DNA of 64,000 bases from Shewanella morhuae (GTDB taxonomy: Bacteria; Pseudomonadota; Gammaproteobacteria; Enterobacterales; Shewanellaceae). The DNA is taken from the NCBI RefSeq assembly GCF_900156405.1, contig NZ_FTNN01000017.1, forward strand, positions 28,236 to 92,235. Direction: 5' to 3'. The notes beneath the pieces were generated by a model, which ran no database searches, was not told the origin of the DNA, and was given only the letters and a program-made list of their open reading frames with translations. Shown here in pieces: positions 8,778 to 17,069 of the stretch. Position 1 is the first letter of the stretch, and every line of letters starts with the position of its first letter. The translations under genes and the position numbers were made by a program.

Positions 8778-9956
8778 ATGATCAATATGCCCCACGCTAA
8801 CCATTGGGATATTTTTTGCACCGTCGTCGATAACTACGGCGATATCGGCGTGACTTGGCGTTTAGCCAAACAAATGGCTAATGAGTACCACATTCCGGTT
8901 AATTTGTGGGTCGACGACCTCGCAAGCTTCTCGCACATATTACCGACACTCGATCCACTAAAAACCGCTCAAAGCTTCAATGGTGTGAATATTATTCATT
9001 GGATTAAGCCTTTACCTATAGAGTTTTTCGCAGGAGAAGTACTCATCGAAGCCTTTGCCTGTGAATTACCCGAACAGGTAAAAGAACTGCTAGTTCATTT
9101 ACATCAGAACGATCCCAAGTCTGTACCTATCTGGCTGAATTTAGAGTATTTAAGCGCAGAGGATTGGGTCGAAGGCTGCCATGGTTTACCTTCATTACAA
9201 GCCAATGGTCTAAAAAAGTATTTTTACTTTCCTGGCTTTGGCGCAAAAACCGGTGGGCTCATCTGCGAGCAAGATTTGTTTGCCGAGCGCGATACTTGGC
9301 AAGCCGACACGGCCAATAAGTTACAGCTTTTTAGTCAGCTAGGTCTTAAGGGGATTGAGGCTCAAGATACTGTAATTAGCATCTTTAGCTATGAGACTGA
9401 GGCTCTGCCGGCGCTATGCGAGTTGTGGCAGCAATCGGCCGAGAAAATCCATGCGTTGATCCCCAAAGGGCGTAGCTTAAATAGTCTGACACATTTATTG
9501 CCCTGTGATATTGCCGCGCTAGTGCCGGGTCAACAGGTAACGCATGGCAATTTAACCCTACACATCTTACCCATGACAAACCAACAGAGCTTTGATCGCC
9601 TACTTTGGAGCTGTGATATTAATATTGTGCGCGGCGAAGATTCATTTATGCGAGCACAATGGGCTGCAAAACCTTTCATTTGGCACATTTATCCGCAAGA
9701 AGATGATTATCACCTGGTAAAATTAGAAGCTTTTCTCAAAATTTACTGCGATAATCTCGCCCCTGAAATTGCCGAAAATTGGTCTAAATTGAATCTCGCA
9801 TTTAACCAAGCACAGCAATCAGCTGTAAACCTTCACTGGCAAAACCTTAATCTTGTTAGTTTGCCCTTGTTGCAACATGTTAAACAATGGCCAATTAATG
9901 CAATAAATGCCGCAGATCTTGCAACTCGACTAGTTCAGTTCGTTAAAAACAGCTAA
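8778..9956 (+). CDS. earP: EF-P arginine rhamnosyltransferase EarP
   Basis: It transfers rhamnose from dTDP-rhamnose to Arg32 of elongation factor P, activating EF-P for polyproline translation. The 392-residue protein opens with the family hallmark WDIFCTVVDNYGDIGVTWRLA near residue 10. The C-terminal GT-B half carries IVRGEDSFMRAQWAAKPFIWHIYPQEDDYH, which holds the nucleotide-sugar contacts and the conserved Arg/Glu/Asp. efp follows 45 bases downstream, and its product has Arg at position 32, so enzyme and substrate match. The start may be the ATG at 8778 or 8787; no clear Shine-Dalgarno sequence separates them. Confidence 0.95.
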   Translation: MINMPHANHWDIFCTVVDNYGDIGVTWRLAKQMANEYHIPVNLWVDDLASFSHILPTLDPLKTAQSFNGVNIIHWIKPLPIEFFAGEVLIEAFACELPEQVKELLVHLHQNDPKSVPIWLNLEYLSAEDWVEGCHGLPSLQANGLKKYFYFPGFGAKTGGLICEQDLFAERDTWQADTANKLQLFSQLGLKGIEAQDTVISIFSYETEALPALCELWQQSAEKIHALIPKGRSLNSLTHLLPCDIAALVPGQQVTHGNLTLHILPMTNQQSFDRLLWSCDINIVRGEDSFMRAQWAAKPFIWHIYPQEDDYHLVKLEAFLKIYCDNLAPEIAENWSKLNLAFNQAQQSAVNLHWQNLNLVSLPLLQHVKQWPINAINAADLATRLVQFVKNS

Positions 9957-10001
9957 GATACTGCGCGATAACAGAAAAATCTACATATAGGAAATACTGT
10001 A

Positions 10002-10562
10002 ATGAAAACTGCTCATGAAATCCGTCCTGGTAACGTGATCATGTTAGATGGCAGCCCATGGGTTGTGCAGAAAACTGAAACAACTCGTTCTGGCCGTAAC
10101 GCTGCTATCGTTAAGTTAAAGTTAAAAAACTTATTACTTAACTCTGGTACTGAAACGACGTTTAAAGGTGAAGATAAGTTAGAAGACATCGTTTTAGATC
10201 GTCTAGATTGTACTTATTCTTACTTTGCAGATCCTATGTATGTATTTATGGATGCAGAGTACAACCAGTACGACGTAGAAGCTGAAAACTTAGGTGATGC
10301 AGCGAATTACATCGTTGATGGTATGGAAGAAACTTGCCAAGTAACTTTCTACGATGGCAAAGCTATTTCTGTTGAAATGCCAACTACAGTCGTGCGTGAA
10401 GTAATCTATGCAGAGCCTTCAGCTCGTGGTGATACTTCAGGTAAAGTGATGAAGCCTGCGACTATCACTGGCGGCGGCAAGGTTAACGTTGCTGATTTCG
10501 TGAAAGTAGGCGACAAGATTGAAATTGATACTCGTACTGGCGAATTCAAGAAGCGCGTGTAA
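10002..10562 (+). CDS. efp: Elongation factor P (Arg32 type)
   Basis: EF-P relieves ribosome stalling at polyproline stretches by entering near the E site. The length is 186 residues with the three beta-barrel domains: KOW-like N-domain (EIRPGNVIMLDG), middle OB domain and C-terminal OB domain (GDKIEIDTRTGEF). The tip loop reads TRSGRNAA with Arg at residue 32. That matches EarP-mediated rhamnosylation rather than EpmA beta-lysylation of Lys34. A hairpin terminator follows. Codon usage looks highly biased, as in abundant translation factors. Confidence 0.97.
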   Translation: MKTAHEIRPGNVIMLDGSPWVVQKTETTRSGRNAAIVKLKLKNLLLNSGTETTFKGEDKLEDIVLDRLDCTYSYFADPMYVFMDAEYNQYDVEAENLGDAANYIVDGMEETCQVTFYDGKAISVEMPTTVVREVIYAEPSARGDTSGKVMKPATITGGGKVNVADFVKVGDKIEIDTRTGEFKKRV

Positions 10563-10582
10563 TCGCCTTTCTCGTTTCCAGC

Positions 10583-10611
10583 AAAAAGCCAGTGCTTGCA
10601 CTGGCTTTTTT
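10583..10611 (+). terminator. Rho-independent terminator of efp
   Basis: Stem AAAAAGCCAGTG / CACTGGCTTTTT with loop CTTG, then a T run, 20 bases after the efp stop. Confidence 0.9.
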
Positions 10612-10754
10612 GTGGCTGTTTTTTTGTAGTCGATGGTCAAGTAATCGTCATCATATGTGGTAAACACATCATCTAAGGCCATACTCTGCACAGTTAAGAT
10701 ATAGTAAGTTGCACTTACATAATGCATTTCTCTTAAACGAGTTAAGGATCCACA

Positions 10755-11417
10755 ATGAAACTCACCGTCTATGGCGTTCCACTTTCCCCCTATGTGCGCA
10801 AACTTCGTTTATGCTTGGCAGAGAAAGCACTTGATTATCAACTGGTCATGGTATTGCCCTTTGATCAACCCGCTTGGTTTAAAGATCTCAATCCTTTGGG
10901 TCGTATTCCTGCAATGACAGATGGCGACCTTACTTTGGCTGATTCCAGCGTGATCTGCCAATATCTTGAGGACAAGTATAACAACCTTAAGCCGTTGCTC
11001 GGACAAACCGCAGAGCAGCATGCCAAGGTGCGCTGGTTAGAAAAATATGCCGATTATGAGTTGGCGCCACTGACCACTTTTATGCTATTTCAACAACGCA
11101 TCATTAATCCAAGCATGGGTCAGCATTGTAATGAAGATATTGTACAATCGGTTTTAAGCCAAAAACTCCCAGTGCACTTTGATTATTTGGAGCAAAGTTT
11201 AGGCAGTGCTGAATTTTTTGTCGGTGGCAGCTTAAGTCTTGCCGATCTGGCATTTGCTTCTCAAATGGTCAATATGGAGCACGCTGGAGAACAACTCGAT
11301 GCAAAGCGTTGGCCAAATCTGTTTAGTCTTTATAGCCGAATTAAAGCGCGGCCTTCACTGCAGAACCTCTTAGCGGGCGAGCAAGAAATATTGACTTCAA
11401 TGAAACCTGTCAAATAA
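10755..11417 (+). CDS. Glutathione S-transferase family protein
   Basis: A 220-residue cytosolic GST-fold protein. The N-terminal thioredoxin-like domain reads VYGVPLSPYVRKLRLCLAE, with Ser/Tyr-type residues at the active-site turn. The cis-Pro loop GRIPAMTDGD is followed by LADSSVICQYLEDKY, the glutathione gamma-glutamyl contact. The all-helical C-terminal domain has SLADLAFASQMVNM, the conserved N-capping box motif. GTTAAGGATCC precedes the ATG. Neighbours give no functional hint, and the substrate class is not predictable from the sequence. Confidence 0.9.
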   Translation: MKLTVYGVPLSPYVRKLRLCLAEKALDYQLVMVLPFDQPAWFKDLNPLGRIPAMTDGDLTLADSSVICQYLEDKYNNLKPLLGQTAEQHAKVRWLEKYADYELAPLTTFMLFQQRIINPSMGQHCNEDIVQSVLSQKLPVHFDYLEQSLGSAEFFVGGSLSLADLAFASQMVNMEHAGEQLDAKRWPNLFSLYSRIKARPSLQNLLAGEQEILTSMKPVK

Positions 11418-11679
11418 GACTGTGATCAATGCTGTGTCTGTTTATTTTATTATTAAAACTGTCGTAGACAGCGCACTCTAGAGACGGCATTAATCATCGT
11501 TTAATGCTAAAGATAATGGCTGGGCTGATTATCTATCTATTGATGGACAACAAACCACAACGCTGTATGGCTCGCCCAACGTTGCAGTCATTACCCATTA
11601 AACCGTGTGCAGGTTACTTAGGATTTTTAGCTTAACTTGCGTTAGAATAGCCTTACTTTTCAGGCCATTTTTATTTTAA

Positions 11680-12069
11680 ATGAGCAAATTTATTATCCAA
11701 GTGAACGGGCCCGCTTATGGCACGTCATCGAGCATCAATGCTTTGTGTTTTACTCAGGCAGCCCTTGCGGCTGGGCATCAGGTTATCTGTGTATTTTTTT
11801 ATCAAGATGGTGTCTATAATTCTACCGATTTAAACTTACCCGCCGCCGCCGAAAACAATGTCATTAGTGACTGGAAACAACTTGCACAAGCTCACCAAGT
11901 TCCCTTAGTTAACTGTGTTTCCGCAGCGCTGCGCCGCGGAATTATTAGTGAGCAAGATGCCCACGAGAATGGCTTAAGCCACTGGAATGTAGGTAAGTCA
12001 TTTATTATGGGTGGTTTAGGCGAACTTATCACAGGCATTGAATCAGCCGATCGTTTGATCAGCTTTTAA
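11680..12069 (+). CDS. tusD: Sulfurtransferase complex subunit TusD
   Basis: First gene of tusDCBE, the sulfur relay that passes persulfide from TusA to TusE and then MnmA for 2-thiolation of the tRNA wobble uridine (s2U34). It has 129 residues of DsrE fold. The conserved relay cysteine is at residue 79 in LVNCVSAALRRG, equivalent to Cys78 of E. coli TusD. The C-terminal GGLGELITGIESADRLISF is typical. tusC begins 14 bases downstream. Confidence 0.95.
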   Translation: MSKFIIQVNGPAYGTSSSINALCFTQAALAAGHQVICVFFYQDGVYNSTDLNLPAAAENNVISDWKQLAQAHQVPLVNCVSAALRRGIISEQDAHENGLSHWNVGKSFIMGGLGELITGIESADRLISF

Positions 12070-12083
12070 CTCTCAGGGTCGCT

Positions 12084-12440
12084 ATGAAAAAATTGTGTAT
12101 CTTATTTCGCTGCTCACCACACGGTACGGTTCGTGGCCGCGAGGGCTTAGATCTTGCTCTTTTGAGTGCTAGTTTTGAGCAAGAAGTCAGTTTAGTCTTT
12201 GTTGATGAAGGCGTACTACATTTGATTAAAAATCAACAGCCTGAGCTTATTGGCGCAAAAGATTATATTTCGACCTTTAAAGCTTTGCCACTGTACGATA
12301 TCGAGTCGGTAATGGTGTGCAAACAATCTTTAACCGATTACGGCTTAAGCCATAGCTTATTGTCCATTCCTGTCACTATTGTCAACGATGAAACCATAGC
12401 GGCTCACTTAAACGCAGTGGATGAGGTCTTAGTATTCTGA
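12084..12440 (+). CDS. tusC: Sulfurtransferase complex subunit TusC
   Basis: A 118-residue DsrE/F-fold partner of TusD and TusB in the (TusBCD)2 heterohexamer. The opening LCILFRCSPHGTVRGREGLD matches TusC/DsrF, and the end, VDEVLVF, is also characteristic. CTCAGGGTCGCT precedes the ATG. Its TGA overlaps the tusB ATG by one base, so translation is coupled. It is structural and not thought to carry the relay sulfur. Confidence 0.94.
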   Translation: MKKLCILFRCSPHGTVRGREGLDLALLSASFEQEVSLVFVDEGVLHLIKNQQPELIGAKDYISTFKALPLYDIESVMVCKQSLTDYGLSHSLLSIPVTIVNDETIAAHLNAVDEVLVF

Positions 12441-12721
12441 TGATATTGCACCATATTCAAACATCGCCCAACCGCGATAACGCCTTAAAACTGTGTTTAC
12501 GTTACGCCTGTAAGGAAGATGCCATATTATTATCGAGCGATGGCGTTAACGCCCTTTTACTCCGCCAATGGACAATGGCCTTATCACCTTTCAAGCTGAT
12601 GGTATTAAAAGACGATGTGATTGCTCGTGGTTTATTGGAGCGGTTTAAAAATGTCAGTCTTATCGATTACAATGAGTTTGTGGTTCAAGCATTACGATAC
12701 AATAAGGTGATAACGTGGTGA
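12440..12721 (+). CDS. tusB: Sulfurtransferase complex subunit TusB
   Basis: A 93-residue DsrH-fold subunit of the TusBCD complex. It begins MILHHIQTSPNRDNALKLCL and ends with the family-typical NEFVVQALRYNKVITW. Its stop overlaps the start region of tusE by 7 bases. Small size and position between tusC and tusE agree with the enteric operon. Confidence 0.93.
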   Translation: MILHHIQTSPNRDNALKLCLRYACKEDAILLSSDGVNALLLRQWTMALSPFKLMVLKDDVIARGLLERFKNVSLIDYNEFVVQALRYNKVITW

Positions 12722-13053
12722 GTTCATTGCAATTTAATGGTATTCAAATCGACCGTGACCATCAAGGCTATTTAAAAAGTATTAACGATTGGCAACCGGA
12801 TATGGCTTTACTGTTAGCGGCAGAAGAACAAATCATACTTACGCCCGCCCATTGGGAAGTGATCAATTTTGTTCGTGATTTTTATCTTGAATACAAAACC
12901 AGCCCTGCTATTCGCGTATTAGTTAAAGCCATTGGTCAAACCTTAGGGAGTGACAAAGGCAATTCAAAATACTTATATACCTTGTTCCCACTTGGACCGG
13001 CTAAACAAGCAACTAAAATTGCTGGCCTGCCAAAACCGGCGAAATGCATTTAA
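12715..13053 (+). CDS. tusE: TusE/DsrC-family sulfur carrier
   Basis: It accepts sulfur from TusD and hands it to MnmA. The 112-residue product has the DsrC signature HWEVINFVRDFYLEYKTSPAIR, then GNSKYLYTLFP and the C-terminal arm PKPAKCI, whose penultimate Cys is the sulfur carrier. There is no ATG: the reading frame opens with two consecutive GTG codons (12715 and 12718) inside the end of tusB, so either may be used. Confidence 0.95.
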   Translation: MVSSLQFNGIQIDRDHQGYLKSINDWQPDMALLLAAEEQIILTPAHWEVINFVRDFYLEYKTSPAIRVLVKAIGQTLGSDKGNSKYLYTLFPLGPAKQATKIAGLPKPAKCI

Positions 13054-13176
13054 CCAGAACGAGTAATAGTGCAGTAATAACAAACCAATTAGTTGCTTAA
13101 TTGCCGAGTATTGCATGCACTTTGGAGTTGAATTCTGCTTTATACCCGAATAAGTTATAGCGACATAAGTGTTAAC

Positions 13177-13211
13177 AAAAAGGCATGTTCCTAAGGGAGC
13201 ATGCCTTTTTT
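13177..13211. terminator. Terminator downstream of tusE
   Basis: Stem AAAAAGGCATG / CATGCCTTTTT with an inner TCC/GGA pairing around TAA, flanked by A and T runs, so it may act on both strands (tusE on plus, the small gene and serS on minus). Confidence 0.8.
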
Positions 13212-13231
13212 ATTTGAGCAAAAAAATAAAC

Positions 13232-13354
13232 TTAACTGATATTTTCTAACACAACCCAGAAGGCTTCGCCTATGGTCGCCAACATCACAGCAAAAAACGC
13301 AGCAATGACTGCAGTATAGGAAAGCCAACGGAAATAGCGCTGGCTTTTATCCAT
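13232..13354 (-). CDS. Possible 40-residue single-pass membrane protein
   Basis: A short reading frame just after serS on the same strand encodes MDKSQRYFRW followed by a hydrophobic stretch of about 24 residues (LSYTAVIAAFFAVMLATIGE) and a short tail ending NIS. It is bounded by serS 20 bases upstream and by a terminator downstream, so it could be the last gene of the ftsK-serS transcript. No strong ribosome-binding site is visible. The basic-then-hydrophobic pattern is what argues for it being real. No function is known to me. Confidence 0.5.
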   Translation of the reverse strand: MDKSQRYFRWLSYTAVIAAFFAVMLATIGEAFWVVLENIS

Positions 13355-13373
13355 GGTGTTATTTTGTGATCCG

Positions 13374-14660
13374 TTAGCCTATTTGAGTTAACCCGCCCAT
13401 ATAAGGACGTAATACTTCAGGGACGGTAATACTGCCATCGGCATTTTGATAGTTTTCTAAAATAGCCACCAAAGTACGTCCCACTGCTAAACCAGAACCA
13501 TTTAAGGTATGCAGCAATGCTGGTTTATTGTCAGCTTTCACACGGTAACGTGCCTGCATACGACGCGCTTGGAAATCCTTCATATTTGAACAAGAAGAAA
13601 TTTCGCGGTAAGTATCTTGTGCCGGTAACCACACTTCGATGTCGTAGGTTTTACTAGAGCCAAAACCCATATCGCCAGTGCATAAAACCACTGTACGATA
13701 CGGTAAGCCTAAGCGTTGTAATACCGTTTCAGCATGGCCTGTCAGCGCTTCGAGCGCCGCCATAGAATCTTCAGGTTTAACGATTTGCACCATTTCAACT
13801 TTATCAAACTGATGCTGACGGATTAAACCACGGGTATCTTTACCGTACGAACCCGCTTCACTACGAAAACAAGCTGTTTGCGCAGTTAACTTAATTGGTA
13901 GTTCATCTTCATCAACAATCGTATCGCGTACGAGGTTGGTTAGCGGAACTTCAGCCGTTGGGATAAGGCTCAAGCCTTGGCCTTCTTCGGTAGCAGGTTT
14001 AGTGTGGAACAAGTCTTCACCAAACTTAGGCAATTGACCCGTACCAAGCAAGCTTGCCTCATTAACCAGTAATGGCACATAGGCTTCGGTATAACCGTGC
14101 TCAGTGGTGTGCAAGTCCAACATAAATTGACCAATAGCACGGTTTAAGCGCGCCACTTGGCCTTTCATCACGATAAAACGGGAACCGGCAATTTTCACAG
14201 CATTTTTAAAATCTAAACCATTTAGGCCTTCGCCTAAATCGATATGATCTTTAATGGGGAAATCAAACGTGCGCGGCGTACCCCAGCGGCGAACTTCAAC
14301 GTTCTGTGTTTCATCGGCGCCAATGGGCGCGGATTCATCTGGCAGATTTGGCATTGACATGGCAATGGCATTCACTTCTTCAAGCACTGCGGCCAATTCA
14401 ATCTTTTTGGCATCCAGCTGTGAACCTAAATCGCCCACTTGCGCCATGATCGCCTCAGTATCTTCACCACGGGCTTTAGCTTGGCCAATAGATTTAGAGA
14501 TGGCGTTACGCGACGCTTGTAATTCTTCGGTAGCCACTTGCAGTGACTTACGTTTTTCTTCTAGTTGAGTGAGATGAGCGATATCTAAAATAAAGCCACG
14601 GGTGGCCAGTCGCTCAGCGGTAACGTCTAATTCGTTGCGTAAAAATTTAGGATCTAGCAT
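13374..14660 (-). CDS. serS: Seryl-tRNA synthetase
   Basis: A class II synthetase charging tRNA-Ser (and tRNA-Sec where present). It has 428 residues. The N-terminal long coiled-coil tRNA-binding arm spans about 1-110 (KRKSLQVATEELQASRNAISKS). The catalytic core has motif 2 (TACFRSEAGSYGKDTRGLIRQHQF) and motif 3 (NGSGLAVGRTLVAILENYQ). The length matches E. coli (430). It lies downstream of crcB with an 18-base gap, at the end of the ftsK-lolA-rarA-crcB-serS gene run. Confidence 0.97.
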   Translation of the reverse strand: MLDPKFLRNELDVTAERLATRGFILDIAHLTQLEEKRKSLQVATEELQASRNAISKSIGQAKARGEDTEAIMAQVGDLGSQLDAKKIELAAVLEEVNAIAMSMPNLPDESAPIGADETQNVEVRRWGTPRTFDFPIKDHIDLGEGLNGLDFKNAVKIAGSRFIVMKGQVARLNRAIGQFMLDLHTTEHGYTEAYVPLLVNEASLLGTGQLPKFGEDLFHTKPATEEGQGLSLIPTAEVPLTNLVRDTIVDEDELPIKLTAQTACFRSEAGSYGKDTRGLIRQHQFDKVEMVQIVKPEDSMAALEALTGHAETVLQRLGLPYRTVVLCTGDMGFGSSKTYDIEVWLPAQDTYREISSCSNMKDFQARRMQARYRVKADNKPALLHTLNGSGLAVGRTLVAILENYQNADGSITVPEVLRPYMGGLTQIG

Positions 14661-14678
14661 GTGATATATTCTTAATAG

Positions 14679-15053
14679 TTAAATGCGAGAAAAAACCAGT
14701 TGTTGACCTAAGTACACCATGAATAAACATAGACTTAGATTCAACACCACATTCAAAGTCGCCTTCAGCCAATCCCCTTCTTGCAACAGCAATAAGGTTT
14801 CATTAGAGAAAGTCGAAAACGTTGTCAAGGCGCCCAATAGGCCAATACCAATAAGTGCCTTGAGTTCTGGGCTGATATGACTCATTTGCCCCAGCGCGTA
14901 AATTACGCCCATTAAAAATGAACCGAGGACATTAACCAACAGTGTACCAAAAGGAAAACTGCCGCCAAATACTTGGATCATGAATATTGAAATAAGATAG
15001 CGAAAAACAGCCCCAATTGAACCACCTAGCGCCACAAGTAAGAGATTATTCAT
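14679..15053 (-). CDS. crcB: Fluoride ion channel CrcB/Fluc
   Basis: A 124-residue four-helix membrane protein that exports fluoride as a dual-topology dimer. Conserved segments are GGSIGAVFRYL near the N-terminus, GTLLVNVLGSFLMG (with the pore Asn) and the TTFSTFSNET signature with the phenylalanine box. Its start overlaps the end of rarA by 8 bases, so expression is coupled to rarA. I see no fluoride riboswitch, and the overlap leaves no room for one next to the start. Confidence 0.95.
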   Translation of the reverse strand: MNNLLLVALGGSIGAVFRYLISIFMIQVFGGSFPFGTLLVNVLGSFLMGVIYALGQMSHISPELKALIGIGLLGALTTFSTFSNETLLLLQEGDWLKATLNVVLNLSLCLFMVYLGQQLVFSRI

Positions 15054-16377
15054 ATCTTTTAGTCTCGCTGGTTTGATCTAATTGAGTTAATTGCGCTAAT
15101 TTGTCTTTGATTCGCTTCTCGAACCCTCGCTCAGTCGGAAAATAAAACTGGGCTGTTTGCAGGGGTTCAGGAAAATAGTTTTCACCACTGGCATAGGCAT
15201 TAGGCTCATCATGGGCGTAGCGATAGCCCTCTCCCATGCCGATATCTTTCATTAATTGAGTCGGTGCATTACGTAAATGGTGTGGCACTTCAACTTGTCC
15301 TGTTCCGCGGGCTAACTCACGCGCCGCCTTAAATGCGCTATAAACAGCGTTACTTTTAGGTGCACAGGCAAGATACACAATGGCTTGTGCGATTGCGCGC
15401 TCACCTTCGGCGGGGCCAACACGGTGAAAACAATCCCAAGCATTAAGCGCTATGGTCATAGCCGCAGGATCGGCATTACCCACATCTTCAGAGGCAATCG
15501 CCAGCAAGCGTCTTGCGACATACAGCGGATCGCCGCCACCTTCTAATATTCGACAAAACCAATACAATGCCGCATCGGGTGCTGACCCTCGAACAGATTT
15601 ATGCACCGCCGAGATTAAATCGTAAAACTGATCGCCATTTTTATCGAACCCAGCAACCTGGTGCCCCGCCACTTGAATTAACATTTCGGTAGTGAAGGTG
15701 CCGCAATCGGCGAGCATATCGCTCATCAGCTCAATAAGATTTAAGGCTTTACGAGCATCACCATCACAAAGCTGTGCCAACGTGGTGAGCACATCGGTTG
15801 GCATCACAAATTGGCGCTGACCTAAGCCGCGCTCAGTATCATTTAAGGCTTGAGTGACAATATGGGCAATCTCATCATGGCTTAAGCGTTTAATAAGATA
15901 GACTCGTGCCCGCGAGAGAAGCGCATTATTGATTTCAAATGAAGGATTTTCTGTCGTTGCACCAATAAAAATAACGGTGCCATCTTCAATAAACGGCAAA
16001 AAGGCATCTTGCTGACTCTTATTGAATCGGTGTACTTCATCGACAAATAATAAGGTGCGCTGGCCACGGGACTGCGCCACAGCTTTTGCTTGCTCAATAG
16101 CCGCGCGAATATCTTTTACGCCAGAGGTGACCGCAGAGATACGTTCAACGTGCGCATTTGAATAATGTGCAATTAATTCGGCCAGGGTGGTTTTGCCGGT
16201 GCCAGGTGGCCCCCACAACATCATTGAATGGGCGCGCCCTGCTTCTAATGCATTACGCAGCGGCTGACCCTCACCTAATAAATGGGCTTGACCTATATAT
16301 TCGGCTATCGTTCTTGGCCGCATGCGCGCAGCCAAGGGGCGAAAGTCTGGGGCAAAATTAAAGGATAAACTGCTCAC
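15046..16377 (-). CDS. rarA: Replication-associated recombination protein A (RarA/MgsA, AAA+ ATPase)
   Basis: A 443-residue AAA+ ATPase related to clamp loaders and RuvB. It acts at stalled forks and binds SSB. Visible are Walker A GPPGTGKTTLAE near residue 55, Walker B LLFVDEVHRFNK near 112, sensor 1 IGATTENPSFEIN and the arginine-finger region ALLSRARVY. The C-terminal tetramerisation part contains GEGYRYAHDEPNAYASGENYFP, a family signature. It sits between lolA (8 bases upstream) and crcB (overlapping), an arrangement also seen in enterics (ftsK-lolA-rarA-serS). Confidence 0.95.
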   Translation of the reverse strand: MSSLSFNFAPDFRPLAARMRPRTIAEYIGQAHLLGEGQPLRNALEAGRAHSMMLWGPPGTGKTTLAELIAHYSNAHVERISAVTSGVKDIRAAIEQAKAVAQSRGQRTLLFVDEVHRFNKSQQDAFLPFIEDGTVIFIGATTENPSFEINNALLSRARVYLIKRLSHDEIAHIVTQALNDTERGLGQRQFVMPTDVLTTLAQLCDGDARKALNLIELMSDMLADCGTFTTEMLIQVAGHQVAGFDKNGDQFYDLISAVHKSVRGSAPDAALYWFCRILEGGGDPLYVARRLLAIASEDVGNADPAAMTIALNAWDCFHRVGPAEGERAIAQAIVYLACAPKSNAVYSAFKAARELARGTGQVEVPHHLRNAPTQLMKDIGMGEGYRYAHDEPNAYASGENYFPEPLQTAQFYFPTERGFEKRIKDKLAQLTQLDQTSETKRYE

Positions 16378-16385
16378 ACGGTAGC

Positions 16386-17012
16386 CTAATGCGCTGTTTT
16401 ACGACGTTGGTCATCAACATCGATATTAGCAGGCAGTATAAAAGTGAATAGCGCTTTATCTTTATCGGTAATCGCTTGCTGATTGCTTAAATCAAACTGG
16501 CTTAAATTACCTTTATCATCAGCAACATTGAAATGAACTAATTGAGTGTTTTTAAAGCAAACATTAACGGACAAAATACCAGAATCAATCGCTTTGGGTT
16601 TGATTTCATAGCAATCTTGTTTTTTAGTCACAAAATACTGTGCCCAAGTCGCATCATCGCGATGCACTAACAATGCGATGGGCGAAGCATTAATCGCCTG
16701 TGCAAAATCCATAATGACCACTTCTTCGGCAAAGGGGTTATAAATCCATAAATCTTTGCCGTCGGCGACAATTTTAGACTCATCAGGCTGAGTTAAATGC
16801 CAATAAAATTGATTCGGATAGGCTAAGGCAAAGATGCCTGAACCGGTCTGAATCACTTTTTGATTTACGTCAGTGACAGTTTGCTTAAAATCCGCTTTTA
16901 ATGAAGCTGTGCTAATAAGTTTGTCTCTAAGTTGCTGTGCATCATCGGCAAATGCCGCTGCGCTATATAACAAAGGCGAAGCTAACAATACAGCGTATAA
17001 TCGTTTTTTCAT
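16386..17012 (-). CDS. lolA: Outer-membrane lipoprotein carrier protein LolA
   Basis: A periplasmic chaperone that takes lipoproteins from LolCDE to LolB. The length is 208 residues. The signal peptide MKKRLYAVLLASPLLYSAAAFA ends near residue 22, before DDAQQL. Typical LolA segments are ASLKADFKQTV, GIFALAYPNQFYWHLTQPDES and DGKDLWIYNPFAEEVVI. The start has GTAAGGATTAAA upstream. It lies between ftsK and rarA. Confidence 0.94.
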   Translation of the reverse strand: MKKRLYAVLLASPLLYSAAAFADDAQQLRDKLISTASLKADFKQTVTDVNQKVIQTGSGIFALAYPNQFYWHLTQPDESKIVADGKDLWIYNPFAEEVVIMDFAQAINASPIALLVHRDDATWAQYFVTKKQDCYEIKPKAIDSGILSVNVCFKNTQLVHFNVADDKGNLSQFDLSNQQAITDKDKALFTFILPANIDVDDQRRKTAH

Positions 17013-17069
17013 TTTAATCCTTACCCTGTAAAACTATTCGGTGCACTAAAGCCATGTCTTAGCATTGGC

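Noticed and set aside
15040..15060. Fluoride riboswitch ahead of crcB
   Set aside because: crcB overlaps rarA, and no aptamer-like sequence was recognised.
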